Part shown: positions 1 to 10,810 of the stretch, one piece after another | Numbering within the stretch: position 1 is the stretch's first letter | Layout of the letters: each line of letters starts with the position of its first letter | Assembly: GCA_033239005.1 (NCBI GenBank) | Contig: BSQZ01000028.1 | Location: forward strand, 3,515,001 to 3,579,000 | Origin: Lamellibrachia satsuma | Taxonomy: Eukaryota > Annelida > Polychaeta > Sabellida > Siboglinidae | DNA length: 64,000 nucleotides | Reading direction: 5' to 3' | Position numbers and translations under genes: made by a program | The notes under the pieces: generated by a model | Told to the model about the DNA's origin: nothing | The model's input: the letters and a program-made list of their open reading frames with translations, nothing else | The model's database searches: none

Positions 1-494
1 GTTAACATCGAATGAGTTGTACCCGTTATTTGGAGATTCTACAAATGATCGATCCATATAACAATGATATGATCATTCTCATTTGTTGTCACCAGCACAC
101 GTGTTTTCTTCGGTTGTCCGTCGGAACTACGATGATCTCAACGGTGAATCGAAATCGTATGCTTAAAGCGCCGATGCGACGCCAGGCAATTAGTCACTGA
201 AGATTTTGCCACTTACCATGCAGTGCACGATCGGTGGCTTGCCCTGGAACCGCCAGGTGCACCACTTTCCCGTGTGTCTATCGGGATGTTTGCGGCCTTA
301 AGTCGACGTTTTAGAACGTCGTTGTAGCGTAGTCTTTGAACTCCCAATCCACTCTTCCCATTTCGCTATAGAATGCACTGCTAGCACTTCCTCCATACTT
401 GGCATGTTTGCTACATCGACGTAAGACTTCTATCTATTCCTTCCTCCCTACTTCTCTGGCTATGTTGATTGCCGAAGGTGTTGCGGATGCCACG
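1..494. other. No feature recognised
   Basis: Unique-looking sequence. Short open frames exist on both strands, but I see no recognisable domain, splice pattern or repeat. Confidence 0.5.
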
Positions 495-686
495 CATCAA
501 CCACTTCAACCCCTGGGCCTTAAGTATAGTGACCCAATGGTACATCAACCACTTCAACCCCTGGACCTTAAGTATAGTGACCCAATGGTACATCAACCAC
601 TTCAACCCCTGGACCTTAAGTATAGTGACCCAATGATACATCAACCACTTCAACCCCTAGACCTTAAGTATAGTGACCCAATGGTA
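495..686. repeat. 48-bp minisatellite, 4 copies
   Basis: Four head-to-tail copies start at 495, 543, 591 and 639 and differ at only a few positions. The unit begins CATCAACCACTTCAACCCC. Because 48 is a multiple of three, open frames run through it on both strands; I do not treat these as genes. The unit is unrelated in sequence to the 48-bp array in the AFF gene. Confidence 0.9.
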
Positions 687-943
687 CACCAAGGTATGCC
701 GACTGGCAAAACTCTGACTTGCCCCGCAGTTCCTCACTAACTGTGGTATTTTCCCTGGCCATTTTATTTCAGAGGGAAATCCTCTGCCCAGCATCGTTGA
801 TGTCCTTACCAGTAATTTTCAGTATTTGTTCATTACACGCCTATGCACAGTAGGCCCTGTCGTCGACAAACCACCGTAACCCGGCTGGTTTGATTGTGGA
901 ATTTACCTTCTTCTAGATGAGTTGCTTGTCACAGCTTGAGAGC

Positions 944-977
<34 letters not shown>

Positions 978-1598
978 TTAATGTATAGCCTAATTACAGT
1001 ATTGATGCTTTGCACGTACACGATTTTGTCGTCAAAATCTTGTATCTACATCTGACGACAAGAAAGTTAACCAACATTTGTCAATTAAAGAACCTTAATT
1101 ATCCGCATACATCGCAACGGTCCGGCTATATGCGACTTGGCAGTTCCGCTGGTTGGATTTGTTTGTTGTCCTCCAGTGAGGGGTTTGACCTTTAGCAGAG
1201 TCAATCAAAGTAAAAAAACTAGAAAATGTCCACATAATCTGGTTGTTGCACAATTTCACAGATAAAACATGTTCAATGGGGATATTTAACTTGTTAATAA
1301 TGTAATAAAATTTATTTGTAGGTATCAATTAAGTATCGAAACATTAGCAACTACAAAGGTTACTAAAGTTACATTCTGGCTTAACCCTTTATACCGTTTT
1401 TTGTAAAGACGCTGTTCCTCAGTTATTTAACTAGATACGGGGAAACGTGAGAAAAATTACGTTCAAGCAGTGTTCAGTGTGTTCTCTATCCGCCTGAGCG
1501 CGCCACTTGAATAAGAAATATGCTTGCTTTTATTTGGGGCTGGGTTTGGCTGCATAGAAGCGTCAGTCTACAGCCGGGTTTGGCCGAAACGCCATTTT
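687..1598. other. Gene-free stretch with a TA microsatellite
   Basis: An alternating TA run lies at about 946-975. Nothing else was recognised. Confidence 0.5.
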
Positions 1599-1891
1599 AA
1601 CTAAAGTCTATTATCCCGGTAGTAACGATGTGCTGACACTGACTGAAGTCTGTTATCCCGGCACTAACGATGCGCTGACACTGACTGAAGCATATTGTCC
1701 CGGTAGTAACGATGTGCTGACACTGACTGAAGTATATTGTCCCGGTAGTAACGGTGCACTGACACTGACTGAAGTATATTGTCCCGGTAGTAACGATGTG
1801 CTGACACTGACTGAAATCTGTTATCCCGGTAGTAACGATGTGCTGACACGGACTGAAGTATATTGTCCCGGTAGTAACGATGCGCTGACAC
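1599..1891. repeat. 42-bp minisatellite, left block
   Basis: Units start at 1617, 1659, 1701, 1743, 1785, 1827 and 1869, the last one partial; a partial unit also precedes 1617. The unit begins CGGTAGTAACGATGTGCTGA. The same unit recurs at 3636-3951 on the other side of a Gypsy fragment. The array breaks off abruptly where retrotransposon sequence begins. Confidence 0.9.
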
Positions 1892-2025
1892 ATTCACGGG
1901 GAAGAAATGCCAGACATCAACGTGACTATTCACGACATCACTGGTGTTTCCGAATCAAGACTTGAAAAAATCAAGGAAGTGACAAAATGCGATGAAACAC
2001 TTCAAGTTTTAACCAGAACCAATGG

Positions 2026-3243
2026 ATGGCCGCAATACAGGAAGACATTACGCCCTTCTGGAACTTCAGAGATGAGATTGTGATATACAATGGAGTACTT
2101 CTGAAAGGAAACCGTGTCATCATACCTAAGAACATGCAAGCGGTGGTATTGATGAAAATACACACGGGGCACCAAGGCATAGAAAAATGCCGACTACGAG
2201 CACGCGATTCTGTGTTCTGGTGTGGAATCAGTGCAGACATTCACAACATGGTCAAGAAATGTGATGTGTGTCAACACAACCAGACATCACAGCAAAGAGA
2301 AGAACTGATCCCTATCGAAGCAACCCACCCATGGGAGATCGTTGGTTCAGACATGTTCCACTGGAGAGGAGATGACTACCTGCTCGTTGTTGATTACTAC
2401 AGCTCGTATCCCATCATCAGAAAGCTAAGCTCCACAACATCCAGGGCGATCCTAAGTAAGCTGAAGCTAATATTCTCAGAATTTGGCATCCCAAATATCT
2501 TCATCAGTGACAATGCCAAGCAGTACGATTCAGAAAACTTCCGCAAATTTGAATCCGACTACGACTTCAAGCATCATACTAGCAGTCCTCGATACCCCCA
2601 ATGCAACGGAAAGGCGGAACGATTCGTTGGCACAGTAAAGAAAACCCTACAGAAAGCATACGAAGCCAGAGAGGATCCAGCCGTCGCTATTCTGTGCCTT
2701 CGTACAACACCTATCGAACCAGGAGTTCCATCACCTGCTGAGCTGCTGTTTGACCGCAAAATTCAATCAATCTTGCCCATCGTCAACACCATGAAAACAG
2801 GGAAAGCAAATTTCCACAAGAGAGAAAAGTGGCAAAAGTATAACGAACATACACGTTCACTGAAGGAAATGCACCGAGGTCAAAGTGTGAGAGTGCAGGA
2901 TCATGTGACAAAGAAATGGGAACCAGCCATAGTGAAACAGAAGGTTGGCAAACCGAGGTCATACCTAGTCACCACCGACTCTGGAGCTGAGTATCGTAGG
3001 AATCGGCGACACATAAGAACGACTGGAGAAACCTTCAAACTCCCAGATAGACGCCGCGATGACGAGAACACAGACGGAGAGCACGAAGCAGTTAATCCAG
3101 CTGAGCCGGTTACTTGTGAAGAACAGAGCAAGGGAAACGAATCAAGCCATGTGGCTGGACAAGCATGTGCTTACATCGGAGACGTACCATACAAGATAAG
3201 AGCGGGGAGATCTGTGCACCCACCAAACCGTCTTGATGTCTAA
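2026..3243 (+). CDS. Retrotransposon integrase (Ty3/Gypsy type)
   Basis: This 405-codon open frame is the integrase end of a Gypsy pol polyprotein, the enzyme that inserts retroelement cDNA into host DNA. Residues about 46-82 form an HHCC zinc-binding region with a GHQGIEKC motif and a CDVC pair. The catalytic core shows Asp in VGSDMF, Asp in ISDNAKQY and Glu in NGKAERFVG, with 35 residues between the last two (D-D35-E). A basic, variable tail follows (RRNRRHIRTT near residue 325). The ATG at 2026 is only the first Met after a frame break; the true protein would start upstream in pol. The core residues are intact, but without reverse transcriptase the copy cannot mobilise itself. Confidence 0.9.
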   Translation: MAAIQEDITPFWNFRDEIVIYNGVLLKGNRVIIPKNMQAVVLMKIHTGHQGIEKCRLRARDSVFWCGISADIHNMVKKCDVCQHNQTSQQREELIPIEATHPWEIVGSDMFHWRGDDYLLVVDYYSSYPIIRKLSSTTSRAILSKLKLIFSEFGIPNIFISDNAKQYDSENFRKFESDYDFKHHTSSPRYPQCNGKAERFVGTVKKTLQKAYEAREDPAVAILCLRTTPIEPGVPSPAELLFDRKIQSILPIVNTMKTGKANFHKREKWQKYNEHTRSLKEMHRGQSVRVQDHVTKKWEPAIVKQKVGKPRSYLVTTDSGAEYRRNRRHIRTTGETFKLPDRRRDDENTDGEHEAVNPAEPVTCEEQSKGNESSHVAGQACAYIGDVPYKIRAGRSVHPPNRLDV

Positions 3244-3501
3244 AGTGTGCCATGACATTATGAGTCAGTGAGATATGAACTATATAATCTTAAGTTTTGA
3301 CTAGTGTCTTAATCAAACGTACTTACATGTGACATTACATTCTAAATAATATCGTAGTTTAGTTCCTTGGTGTTACAGGTTCATTTTACGTTCATGTTGA
3401 TTGACATTAGCAGAGAACAGATTAAGAAGACTTGTTATAATTATGGACGATACATGTTAGCAGAGAATGAATCAAGAAATGTGTTTTCTTAAGAAGGGAG
3501 A

Positions 3502-3635
3502 TGTTATGATATATAATTGTGCTGCCACCCAGCGGACAAGATATACATAAAAACACTGCTCTTTCAACCAACATCGTTGTGTCACGGCTTTACATTCATA
3601 GCTTCACATTCATAGTATACAATAAACAATACGAC
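3502..3635 (+). repeat. Putative 3' LTR of the Gypsy element
   Basis: It follows a purine tract (AAGAAGGGAG) and runs from TGTTATG to ACGACA, which are typical LTR ends. There is no 5' LTR to compare with, so both length (134 bp) and boundary are inferred. The 42-bp array resumes directly after it. Confidence 0.55.
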
Positions 3636-3951
3636 AGTAACGATGTGCTGACACTGATTGAAGTATATTGTCCCGGTAGTAACGATGTGATGACACTGAC
3701 TGAAGTATATTGTCCCGGTAGTAACGATGTGCTGACACTGACTGAAGTATATTGTCCAGGTAGTAACGATGTGCCGACACGGACTGAAGTATATTGTCCA
3801 GGTAGTAACGATGTGCCGACACGGACTGAAGTATATTGTCCAGGTAGTAACGATGTGCCGACACGGACTGAAGTATATTGTCCCGGTAGTAACGATGTGC
3901 TGACACTGACTGGAGTATGTTGCACCGGTAGTAACTATGTGCTGACACGGA
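3636..3951. repeat. 42-bp minisatellite, right block
   Basis: Seven to eight units of the same 42-bp repeat as at 1599-1891 (unit starts 3674, 3716, 3758, 3800, 3842, 3884 and 3926, plus a partial one before 3674). Several units share a CCAGG and CCGACACGG variant not seen in the left block, so this block has been locally homogenised. Confidence 0.9.
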
Positions 3952-4315
3952 CATGTAGTTTGCTCTTATTAATAACGTTGTGATGACGTGGTTGAAGTTA
4001 CGTCGGCTGACGTTTGTCGTCCCAGAGGTTACGCGGTGACACTGGTTGCAGGTGCCAATCGAACAAAATGGTGTCGTCGACATCACTGTCTGTAAGCAGG
4101 CACATGGGAGTCATTACTGACGGGGCTCTAGTGGCGTCATCTAGTGGCACTCTCATGTGCTAGTCAGTTTGTTCTGTAAAAAAGGTCATTCAGCCTACTA
4201 GTCTCACTGTCTCAGCAAGACCCCAGGAGGCGACACCGTTTTACCCGATAATCTCCCGTTGGATCCCACGAAAATAATCTTGTCTGTCAACATATTTCTT
4301 TATTTATGGCACACA
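3952..4315. other. No feature recognised
   Basis: Unique sequence between the 42-bp array and a small putative MITE. Confidence 0.45.
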
Positions 4316-4468
4316 CAGGCCCGTCCTCGGGGTTTTGAAAGGGGCATTCCGGGTGAATACAATCAACCCGGGATTTCTGGGATGATTTCTGACAAGAAAT
4401 GTTACCGTTAAAAGAAATTATCTCAAAAATGGGGTTTCATTCGAATCCCCTTCTAAGGACGGGCTGTG
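4316..4468. mobile_element. Possible small MITE
   Basis: The left end CAGGCCCGTCCTCGGGG and the right end, read in reverse as CACAGCCCGTCCTTAG, are imperfect inverted repeats around about 150 bp. No matching target duplication was found, so the assignment is tentative. Confidence 0.4.
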
Positions 4469-5163
4469 ACAGCTTAAACACCCCCAACGTTCTATGAAAA
4501 CAATTCTGACTGAATATATACCAAACGACTTATATACAAAAAAAAATTAAACGTGACTATTCTGAAGCGGTCGCTAAGTTAAAAAGGCTTACGCATTAAA
4601 ACAATATAAAATGATGTTACTGATATTGATACGTGCATATGTGAGTGTTTTGTTTGTGATTATCTACCACAGGGTGATTAATAAACAACAAGTAATATTT
4701 ACCATCTTCCACTTCTTCGCAGTTTTCCTCCATTGATTCGTATCTCGTCTCATGGTTAAACGCGACGTGTAGATATCTATACCAGAACAGATGTTTGTAA
4801 TTCGTTAAATTGTTTTGACGGCTGATCCACACTGGGAATTCGGTAGTAGAACCATGCAACCAATATTGTGTGTGCGTGCGTGCGTGCGTGCGTGCGTGCG
4901 CGCGCGTGCGTGTGCGTAAGAGGGAACGAGGGACAATACCAAAATTGAGACCAAGGAGAAGATGTATAGATGGAATGATTGTGAAAGCGAAACAAAGAAG
5001 TATAAGGAGTTGAATAAGATCGGAGAGAAGAGGCACGCGGTGTCGCTGGCAGGGAACACTGCGCCGAACCGACACCAGCGCTGGTACATCTGGAGTACTT
5101 CGTCGTACAGTCTCTTTCATTCGGTGGTTACTGGCTAGATAACTCAATTTGTTCTTGATAGTG
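4469..5163. other. Gene-free stretch with TGCG microsatellite
   Basis: A (TGCG)n tract lies at about 4867-4918. Open frames across it are low-complexity artefacts. Confidence 0.5.
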
Positions 5164-5166
5164 CAG

Positions 5167-5521
5167 TGGCTATGTACACAAAAATGCTATGATAGTGCCT
5201 TTTTGGAAGAGTCTGTCAAAATTTGCACAGATGTTGGTCAATATTTATTAACATTTTTCAGACGGGTGGCCAAGAAAAAGTTCGCCCGGAACGACCTCGT
5301 TTGCATAAATCCAAGATGGCGACCACCAAAAATTACCCCCTGTCTGAAATGTGCATATCTCTGCATCTATTTGGCTGATTAAGACAAACTTGGGATCTAT
5401 CTTGATAGTTCTTTGGATGACCAATCGAACTTCAGAGGTCAAATTCATGGATAAAAGTCAAGGCAAACTGTCAAAATAATCTTTTTTTAGCCATTTTACC
5501 ATGTTTTTTTGCACATACCTG
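5167..5521 (+). repeat. Left terminal inverted repeat
   Basis: It matches the reverse complement of about 8930-9279, with a few substitutions and small indels; an extra ACAAAAAT sits near the outer end of this arm. The match continues inward to the T-rich segment ending near CATGTTTTTTTGCA. Confidence 0.8.
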
Positions 5522-5666
5522 TTTTTATATGCAATATTGAGATGTGGAACTTACTACGGTAATGAAGGTTCTTTTTTGTTTAGGACAATGTGAGGCAGAT
5601 GCCCACCTCTACGTGACAACCTGCACGTGTGCCACTCTTTCAATAAGGATCCAATACTGATTCATC

Positions 5667-8600
5667 ATGGATCGGTCGAAATGCATATTGTGTCAAGGTG
5701 GAGAAGCATTGCATTGCCCAGCAAATAACTCAAAATGTGACAATATTGAAAACGACTATGTTGTGTTTGCTGACAATCTTAAAAATTACGTTGATCTGGC
5801 TCCACTGCCATTTCAAAACCTGAATTTAGACGCCCTTGATGAAGGAGACGGTGTGTCATTGACATTATTGCGTCATAGGGCAAAGTGGCATCCGTCATGC
5901 AAAGCGATGATAAAGAAATCGAAGATCAAAAGACTGCATCAGGCCACAAGAAGCGTCATGCCTCGGCCCCGACACACTGTGCCCCAGACCCTAAATACAC
6001 ACGCAGTAAGTGTGAGCCATTTTCAACTAAGCATCGTTTGTTTAATTGCACAACTGAAACAAAATGTAATGCAGAAAATCCACTGAGACAGACGAAACAG
6101 CTGGACAGTCGACTGAGGGAATACGCTAAAGTACTAGAGGATGAGCAACTAATCGCGAGGTTGAGTGCTGCGGATATGATAGTCCAAGAAGCGATGTACC
6201 ACGACCGGTGTGCTTCGAACTTGTTCAATGAAGCAAAGGCAAGGTTGAGAAAGGACCATGGTCATTCAGAATCGTGTCATTCATTGTGGCACAGCTTGGT
6301 CTTTGCTGAGCTGCTTGACTACATTGAAGATGGTCGGGGGGGGGGGGGTTCTGAGTGTCCACCCTTCAAATTATCTGATCTCACTCTGCTGTTGAAACAT
6401 CGTTTGACAAAGCTGGGTGCGTCTGATACATATGTGCATAGCACCAAACTCAAGGAAAAAATTCTGCGAAAGATCCCAGATATCAGATGCTTTAAACAGG
6501 GAAAGTTTGTAAGCTTTGCATTCGATGTTCAGAGTCCTGTCTCACTGCTATACACACCAAGCGAACTCGCTACGCCCACGAAGTTACTGCTGTCGTTCTC
6601 TATAATGAATCAGTACACTGAATATTGAGTATCAGTTGTGCCCGATGATACGCAGGATGACATTGACACGTGGACTGCTAAGATGTCGGCATCAAATTCA
6701 CAGTTTCAGTACATGCATCGTGTTCTTCAAATTGAGCTCCTTATCTTGGTGTACACGCGTTCGATCAGAGAGGCGAAGTTCGGCGTTTACATATCAAGCC
6801 TGACCGGTCTTGCTCCCTGGTTCATGATGCTCAACCACACACACTATGCTAGATGGCTGCCAGTCCACATCCGCGATATGGTCAGATAGCAGCTGAGTTT
6901 GAGAACGGGCACTTTACAGTCAACAAAACTGGGCGGCTGTTTTCGAACATGGCGGTTGATCACGCTCACGAGCAGAACAATGTAACAGTCAAGGGAGATG
7001 GTGGTGTAATCGGTCAGACACATGATGCCGAGGCACTCAAGCGGTGGTCTCTTGCTTCACCTGATGTTGCACGTGTCATTACTGACTTCGAGGCTACCGT
7101 GGACAGCACCAATGCCGCAGAGCAAGCAGCCCCGAAGAGACACCAAGAAAAAACAAAAGCGTTCCATAAAAAGGTCATCAAAGATGTTAAGTCATAGGAG
7201 CAAGTGATAACTGCTATATGCAGACTACGGCAAGGTTCTCTTCCGCTTACACACAATGGAGATCCTTCCAGAAGCGGCAGTTCTCTGTAAAGAGAGACTG
7301 CAAGAAACAGGCTTGGAGCAGTACGAGTCATAGGTCAACGAACGTCTGGTGACACACACCAAATCCGTATTCAAGCCAATCGAGAAGAACAGACTAGATG
7401 TGATGGCCCTTACTACCACCAGACAAATTAAAACGCCACAGGAGAAGACACTCCAAGATACCTCTTCAACACTAGCCCAATTATATGTGACTAGTGAAGT
7501 ACGTGGCGGGAGTTCAGACGAATTCTTCTCACACGAAAGCCAGATCTATCCCCCGTCTCTCTCAGAAAACGGCAATCTCCGGTCAAACACAAAAGGCGAT
7601 CTTGTCACCCTTCTTGAGAAGAGAGCAACCCTCACCACCGTACTCCGGAGTCCAAATGTTGAGGTGCTGTTCATGGATGGAGCAGCGATTGTTCATTACC
7701 TGCCACCGGATAAGGGAAAAACATGTGCTGACTATGTGCGTGGCACATTTTTCCCTCATATCTGCCGGGCGCTTGATCATCACCTACGTGTGGATGTGGT
7801 CTTCGATGTCTACAAAGAAGATTGACTGTTCCTCCTAACAAGCCGTTCATCGTGAGCTCACGAGACAGCGTTGTATGAGTCCCAGAGCGCGAGGACACAA
7901 GTAGCCTCTCTCCGTGCAACCATGGAGAGGCCGATTCGAGGCTAATGGTGCATCTTGCTGATGCGGTCTCGGAAGGCTATGAAAAGTAGCGGCAGTGCCA
8001 AAATTAAATCCGTCTGAGTTGTGGGTGTCCTATGGCACTGGGAAAGATAATCGCTACCTCCCCCTACATGACATATCAGCAGCCATCGGCAGACAGAAGT
8101 CTATCTCCTTGCCAGTGTTCCATGCGTATACCGAATGGGACACAGTATCAGCATTTCATTCTATCGGGAAAAAGACGGCTTGGAGCACCTGGTGTTCATT
8201 CGGTGAGGTAACCCACGCCTTCTGTGCGCTTGCTGAAGAACCGTCTGAAATCAACGAAGACACCCTTCAGTGCCTGGAACGCTTCACGGTCCTACTGTAT
8301 GACCGCACGAGCGAATCAAACAGTGTCAATGATGTTCGAAAGCACCTTTTCAGCGCAAAGGGGCGCACGCTCCAGAACATTCCCCCCACTGCGGCTGCTC
8401 TCGAACAGCACGCCAGGCGGGCAGCACTACAGGGAGGTTACATATGAGGCCATGCTCACGAACCATGACTGCTGGAAATATCCCCTGCTGAATGGGGATG
8501 GACAAAGGAATCTGGAAAGTGGATGCCGCTATGGTCATCCCTCCCAACTGCTAGTGAGGCGTGCAGGGGTCTCATCCGATGTGGCTGTGTGAAAGGCTGT

Positions 8601-8680
8601 ACTGGTCGATACAAGTGTGTTAAGGCTGGTTTGCCATGCACTTCACTATGACTCGGGTGTAAAGGGGAATGCCAGCTCAA
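5667..8680 (+). pseudogene. Decayed transposon-borne multi-domain protein
   Basis: One ancestral protein is readable in successive blocks that change frame: 5667-~5960, ~5960-6628, 6638-6889, ~6880-7197, 7349-7825, 7995-8447 and a tail to ~8680. At least five frameshifts or stops break it. The N-terminal block has Cys pairs (CILC, then a WHPSC segment). The middle carries the family hallmark APWFMMLNHTHYARWLPVH. A later block has VLFMDGAAIVHYL and VVFDVY, and the C-terminal block LPVFHAYTEWDTVSAF, where related copies as I remember them have Gly-Cys before Asp-Thr. The tail is Cys-rich (CGCVKGCTGRYKC) and contains a stop. The spaced acidic residues in the C-terminal half suggest a PIN/FEN-like nuclease fold; that is inference, and I know of no proven function. 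A run of G at about 6337-6349 may be a local indel source. Confidence 0.7.
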
Positions 8681-8929
8681 CTAGGCCACTATAACCAGAG
8701 GTACACATATTCTGCCATTTGTTAGACTGGAGTTGTGCGTAATGTGCAACTTTGAATATGCATTATACCCACAGATAACATAGAAAGACAAGGCAATTTA
8801 TGCATCAACCGTGTGATATGGATTGAATAAAGACGCGTTATTCATTTGACCTTGGCCTTGATCCTGATCCATGAAGGTTGTGAAATCAATTCCATTGGCT
8901 ATCCAAACATTTAATATAGTACGTTCCAA

Positions 8930-9279
8930 CAGATAAATGCAAAAAACATGGTAAAATGGCTTTAAAAAAAGATTTTAAAAGTTTAAATTGACCTTGACCC
9001 ATGAATTTGACCTCTGAAGGTCATGAAACCAATTCCATTCGAACTATCAAGATAGATCCCAAGTTTGTCTTAATCAGCCAAGTAGATGCAACGTTATGCA
9101 CATTTCAGACAGGGGGTAATTTTCGGTGGTCGCCATCTTGGATTTATGCAAATGAGGTCGTTCCGGGCGAACTTTTTCTTGGCCACCCGTCTGAAAAATG
9201 TTAATAAATATTAACCAAGATCTGTGCAAATTTCGGCAGACTCTTCCAAAAAGGCATTATCATAGCACATAGCCGCCCC
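8930..9279 (-). repeat. Right terminal inverted repeat
   Basis: Reverse-complement partner of the left arm. Its outermost 16 bases (GGGGCGGCTATGTGCT in reverse complement) are also the core of the adjoining 33-bp repeat. Confidence 0.8.
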
Positions 9280-9628
9280 ACTATGAAGGCATTCAGAGCA
9301 CATAGCCGCCCAACTATGAAGGCATTCAGAGCACATAGCCGCCCCACTATGAAGGCATTCAGAGCACATAGCCGCCCCACTATGAAGGCATTCAGAGCAC
9401 ATAGCCGCCCCACTATGAAGGCATTCAGAGCACATAGCCGCCCCACTATGAAGGCATTCAGAGCACATAGCCGCCCCACTATGAAGGCATTCAGAGCACA
9501 TAGCCGCCCCACTATGAAGGCATTCAGAGCACATAGCCGCCCCACTATTGAAGGCATTCAGAGCACATAGCCGCCCCACTATGAAGGCATTCAGAGCACA
9601 TAGCCGCCCCACTATGAAGGCATTCAGA
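9265..9628. repeat. 33-bp minisatellite, 11 copies
   Basis: Units start at 9265 and recur every 33 bp; one unit (9529) has an extra T. In reverse complement the unit opens GGGGCGGCTATGTGCT and continues with ATGCCTT, matching the outermost part of the transposon arm at 9240-9280. The array therefore looks like a tandem expansion of the transposon terminus. A hAT element interrupts it at 9630. Confidence 0.92.
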
Positions 9629-9629
9629 G

Positions 9630-10768
9630 CAGTGTTCGAAACGACCACTGACTCGCTGGTCCCCTAAAAATGTTGCTCACCCCCCCAAACAAACTGTTCT
9701 TAAAAAATCTTCTTTCCAGGCATTGTAATTGCAATTAACGCCTATTTTTGTGAAAAGACTTGCTTGTAAAGACTTGCTTGCTATCATAGCGACCTGTAAT
9801 TATTTAAGTTGAATGCACTTGTTGTAAGTCGCTCTGGATAAGAGCGTCTGCTAAATTGTGAACCATTGTTACCGGGGTAATGCGCTTAAAATTTGCCTAA
9901 ACTAGACACTTATTGGTGGTATTACTGCAGACACCAAACATATTAGCTGAATGACAATAGAGTGAGCTGAATGAATCAGCTAAACTACCAAAAGAATGAT
10001 GTCGAGTCATGCGAAAACTGTTGAGTTCTGCAAAAACTGTCGAGTTCTAGCACAGACGAACTAGAGTAGCCTCACATGCAGCAAAAGGTGAACCAGAGTA
10101 GCCTCACATGCAGCAACAGATGAACCAGAGTAGCCTCACATGCAGCAACAGGTGAACCAGAGTAGCCTCACATGCAGCAACAGATGAACCAGAGTAGCTT
10201 CACATGCAGCAACAGATGAACCAGAGTAGCCTCACATGCAGCAACAGATGAACCAGAGTAGCCTCACATGCAGCAACAGGTGAACCAGAGTAGCCTCACA
10301 TGCAGCAACAGATGAACCAGAGTAGCCTCACATGCAGCAACAGGTGAACCAGAGTAGCCTCACATGCAGCAACAGATGAACCAGAGTAGCCTCACATGCA
10401 GCAACAGATGAACCAGAGTAGCCTCACACGCAGCAACAGGTGAACCAGAGTAGCCTCACATGCAGCAACAGGTGAACCAGAGTAGCCTCACATGCAGCAA
10501 CAGATGAACCAGAGTAGCCTCACATGCAGCAACAGATGAACCAGAGTAGCCTCACACGCAGCAACAGGTGAACCAGAGTAGCCTCACATGCAGCAACAGG
10601 TGAACCAGAGTAGCCTCACATGCAGCAACATATGCAACAACGGAAGCGTAATTACATCGGTGCAACGATAAAATGTGGGGCCCCGAGCTTACATTTTCTA
10701 TCTTATGGGAGGTTCCTCGTGGCTCATGGGAGGTCCTGGACCCCACGACCCCCTCATTTCGAACACTG
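9630..10768. mobile_element. Non-autonomous hAT-like transposon
   Basis: The ends are CAGTGTTCGAAACGA and, in reverse complement at the right, CAGTGTTCGAAATGA. The eight bases outside are ATTCAGAG (9622-9629) and AATCAGAG (10769-10776), 7 of 8 identical, the length expected for hAT. No transposase is encoded. Most of the interior is a 32-bp array (10063-10630). A segment near 9824-9858 contains GTCGCTCTGGATAAGAGCG, a short motif I associate with dispersed repeats of fish and other animals. Confidence 0.8.
10063..10630. repeat. 32-bp minisatellite, 18 copies
   Basis: The unit begins AGAGTAGCCTCACATGCAGC and continues AACAGATGAACC, with an A/G variant (AGATG or AGGTG) alternating irregularly. 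It lies wholly inside the hAT-like element, so it expanded after or together with the transposon. Confidence 0.93.
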
Positions 10769-10804
10769 AATCAGAGTAAGGACTAATATGAATTCTTCAG
10801 GAAG

Positions 10805-10810
10805 TTTATT
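10805..10810 (-). terminator. Poly(A) signal of the SLC46-like gene
   Basis: AATAAA on the minus strand, about 235 bp beyond the stop codon at 11043-11045 and just before the end of the hAT element. It is the first canonical signal I see downstream of that stop. Confidence 0.55.

Larger units (their letters stand above)
1892..3635 (+). mobile_element. 5'-truncated Ty3/Gypsy LTR retrotransposon
   Basis: This fragment holds a short remnant upstream of the integrase (about 1895-2040, readable as a polyprotein stretch), the integrase frame, a purine-rich tract at about 3490-3501, and a putative 3' LTR starting TGTTATGAT. The upstream remnant is in a different frame from the integrase, so a one-base indel lies near 2026-2040. 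Capsid, protease and reverse transcriptase are missing, and no 5' LTR is seen. Both sides are flanked by the same 42-bp minisatellite, so the element probably inserted in that array and later lost its 5' part. Confidence 0.85.
5164..9281. mobile_element. DNA-transposon-like element, ~350-bp TIRs
   Basis: Two long arms in inverted orientation (about 5167-5521 and 8930-9279) enclose about 3.4 kb that holds the broken remains of one large protein on the plus strand. Arms are near-identical over long blocks, for example the segment with AAGTTCGCCCGGAACGACC. This layout is that of a class II element. The encoded protein belongs to a family I recognise as multi-copy in many invertebrate and some fish genomes, usually listed as uncharacterised. 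Exact ends are blurred because the right terminus runs into a 33-bp array derived from it, so no target duplication could be read. Confidence 0.75.

Noticed and set aside
495..686. Relation of the 48-bp array at 0.5 kb to the 48-bp AFF satellite
   Set aside because: Same period, but no shared sequence.
4617..5147. 176-codon minus-strand frame
   Set aside because: It is carried by a CGCA microsatellite, with no recognisable domain or splice context.
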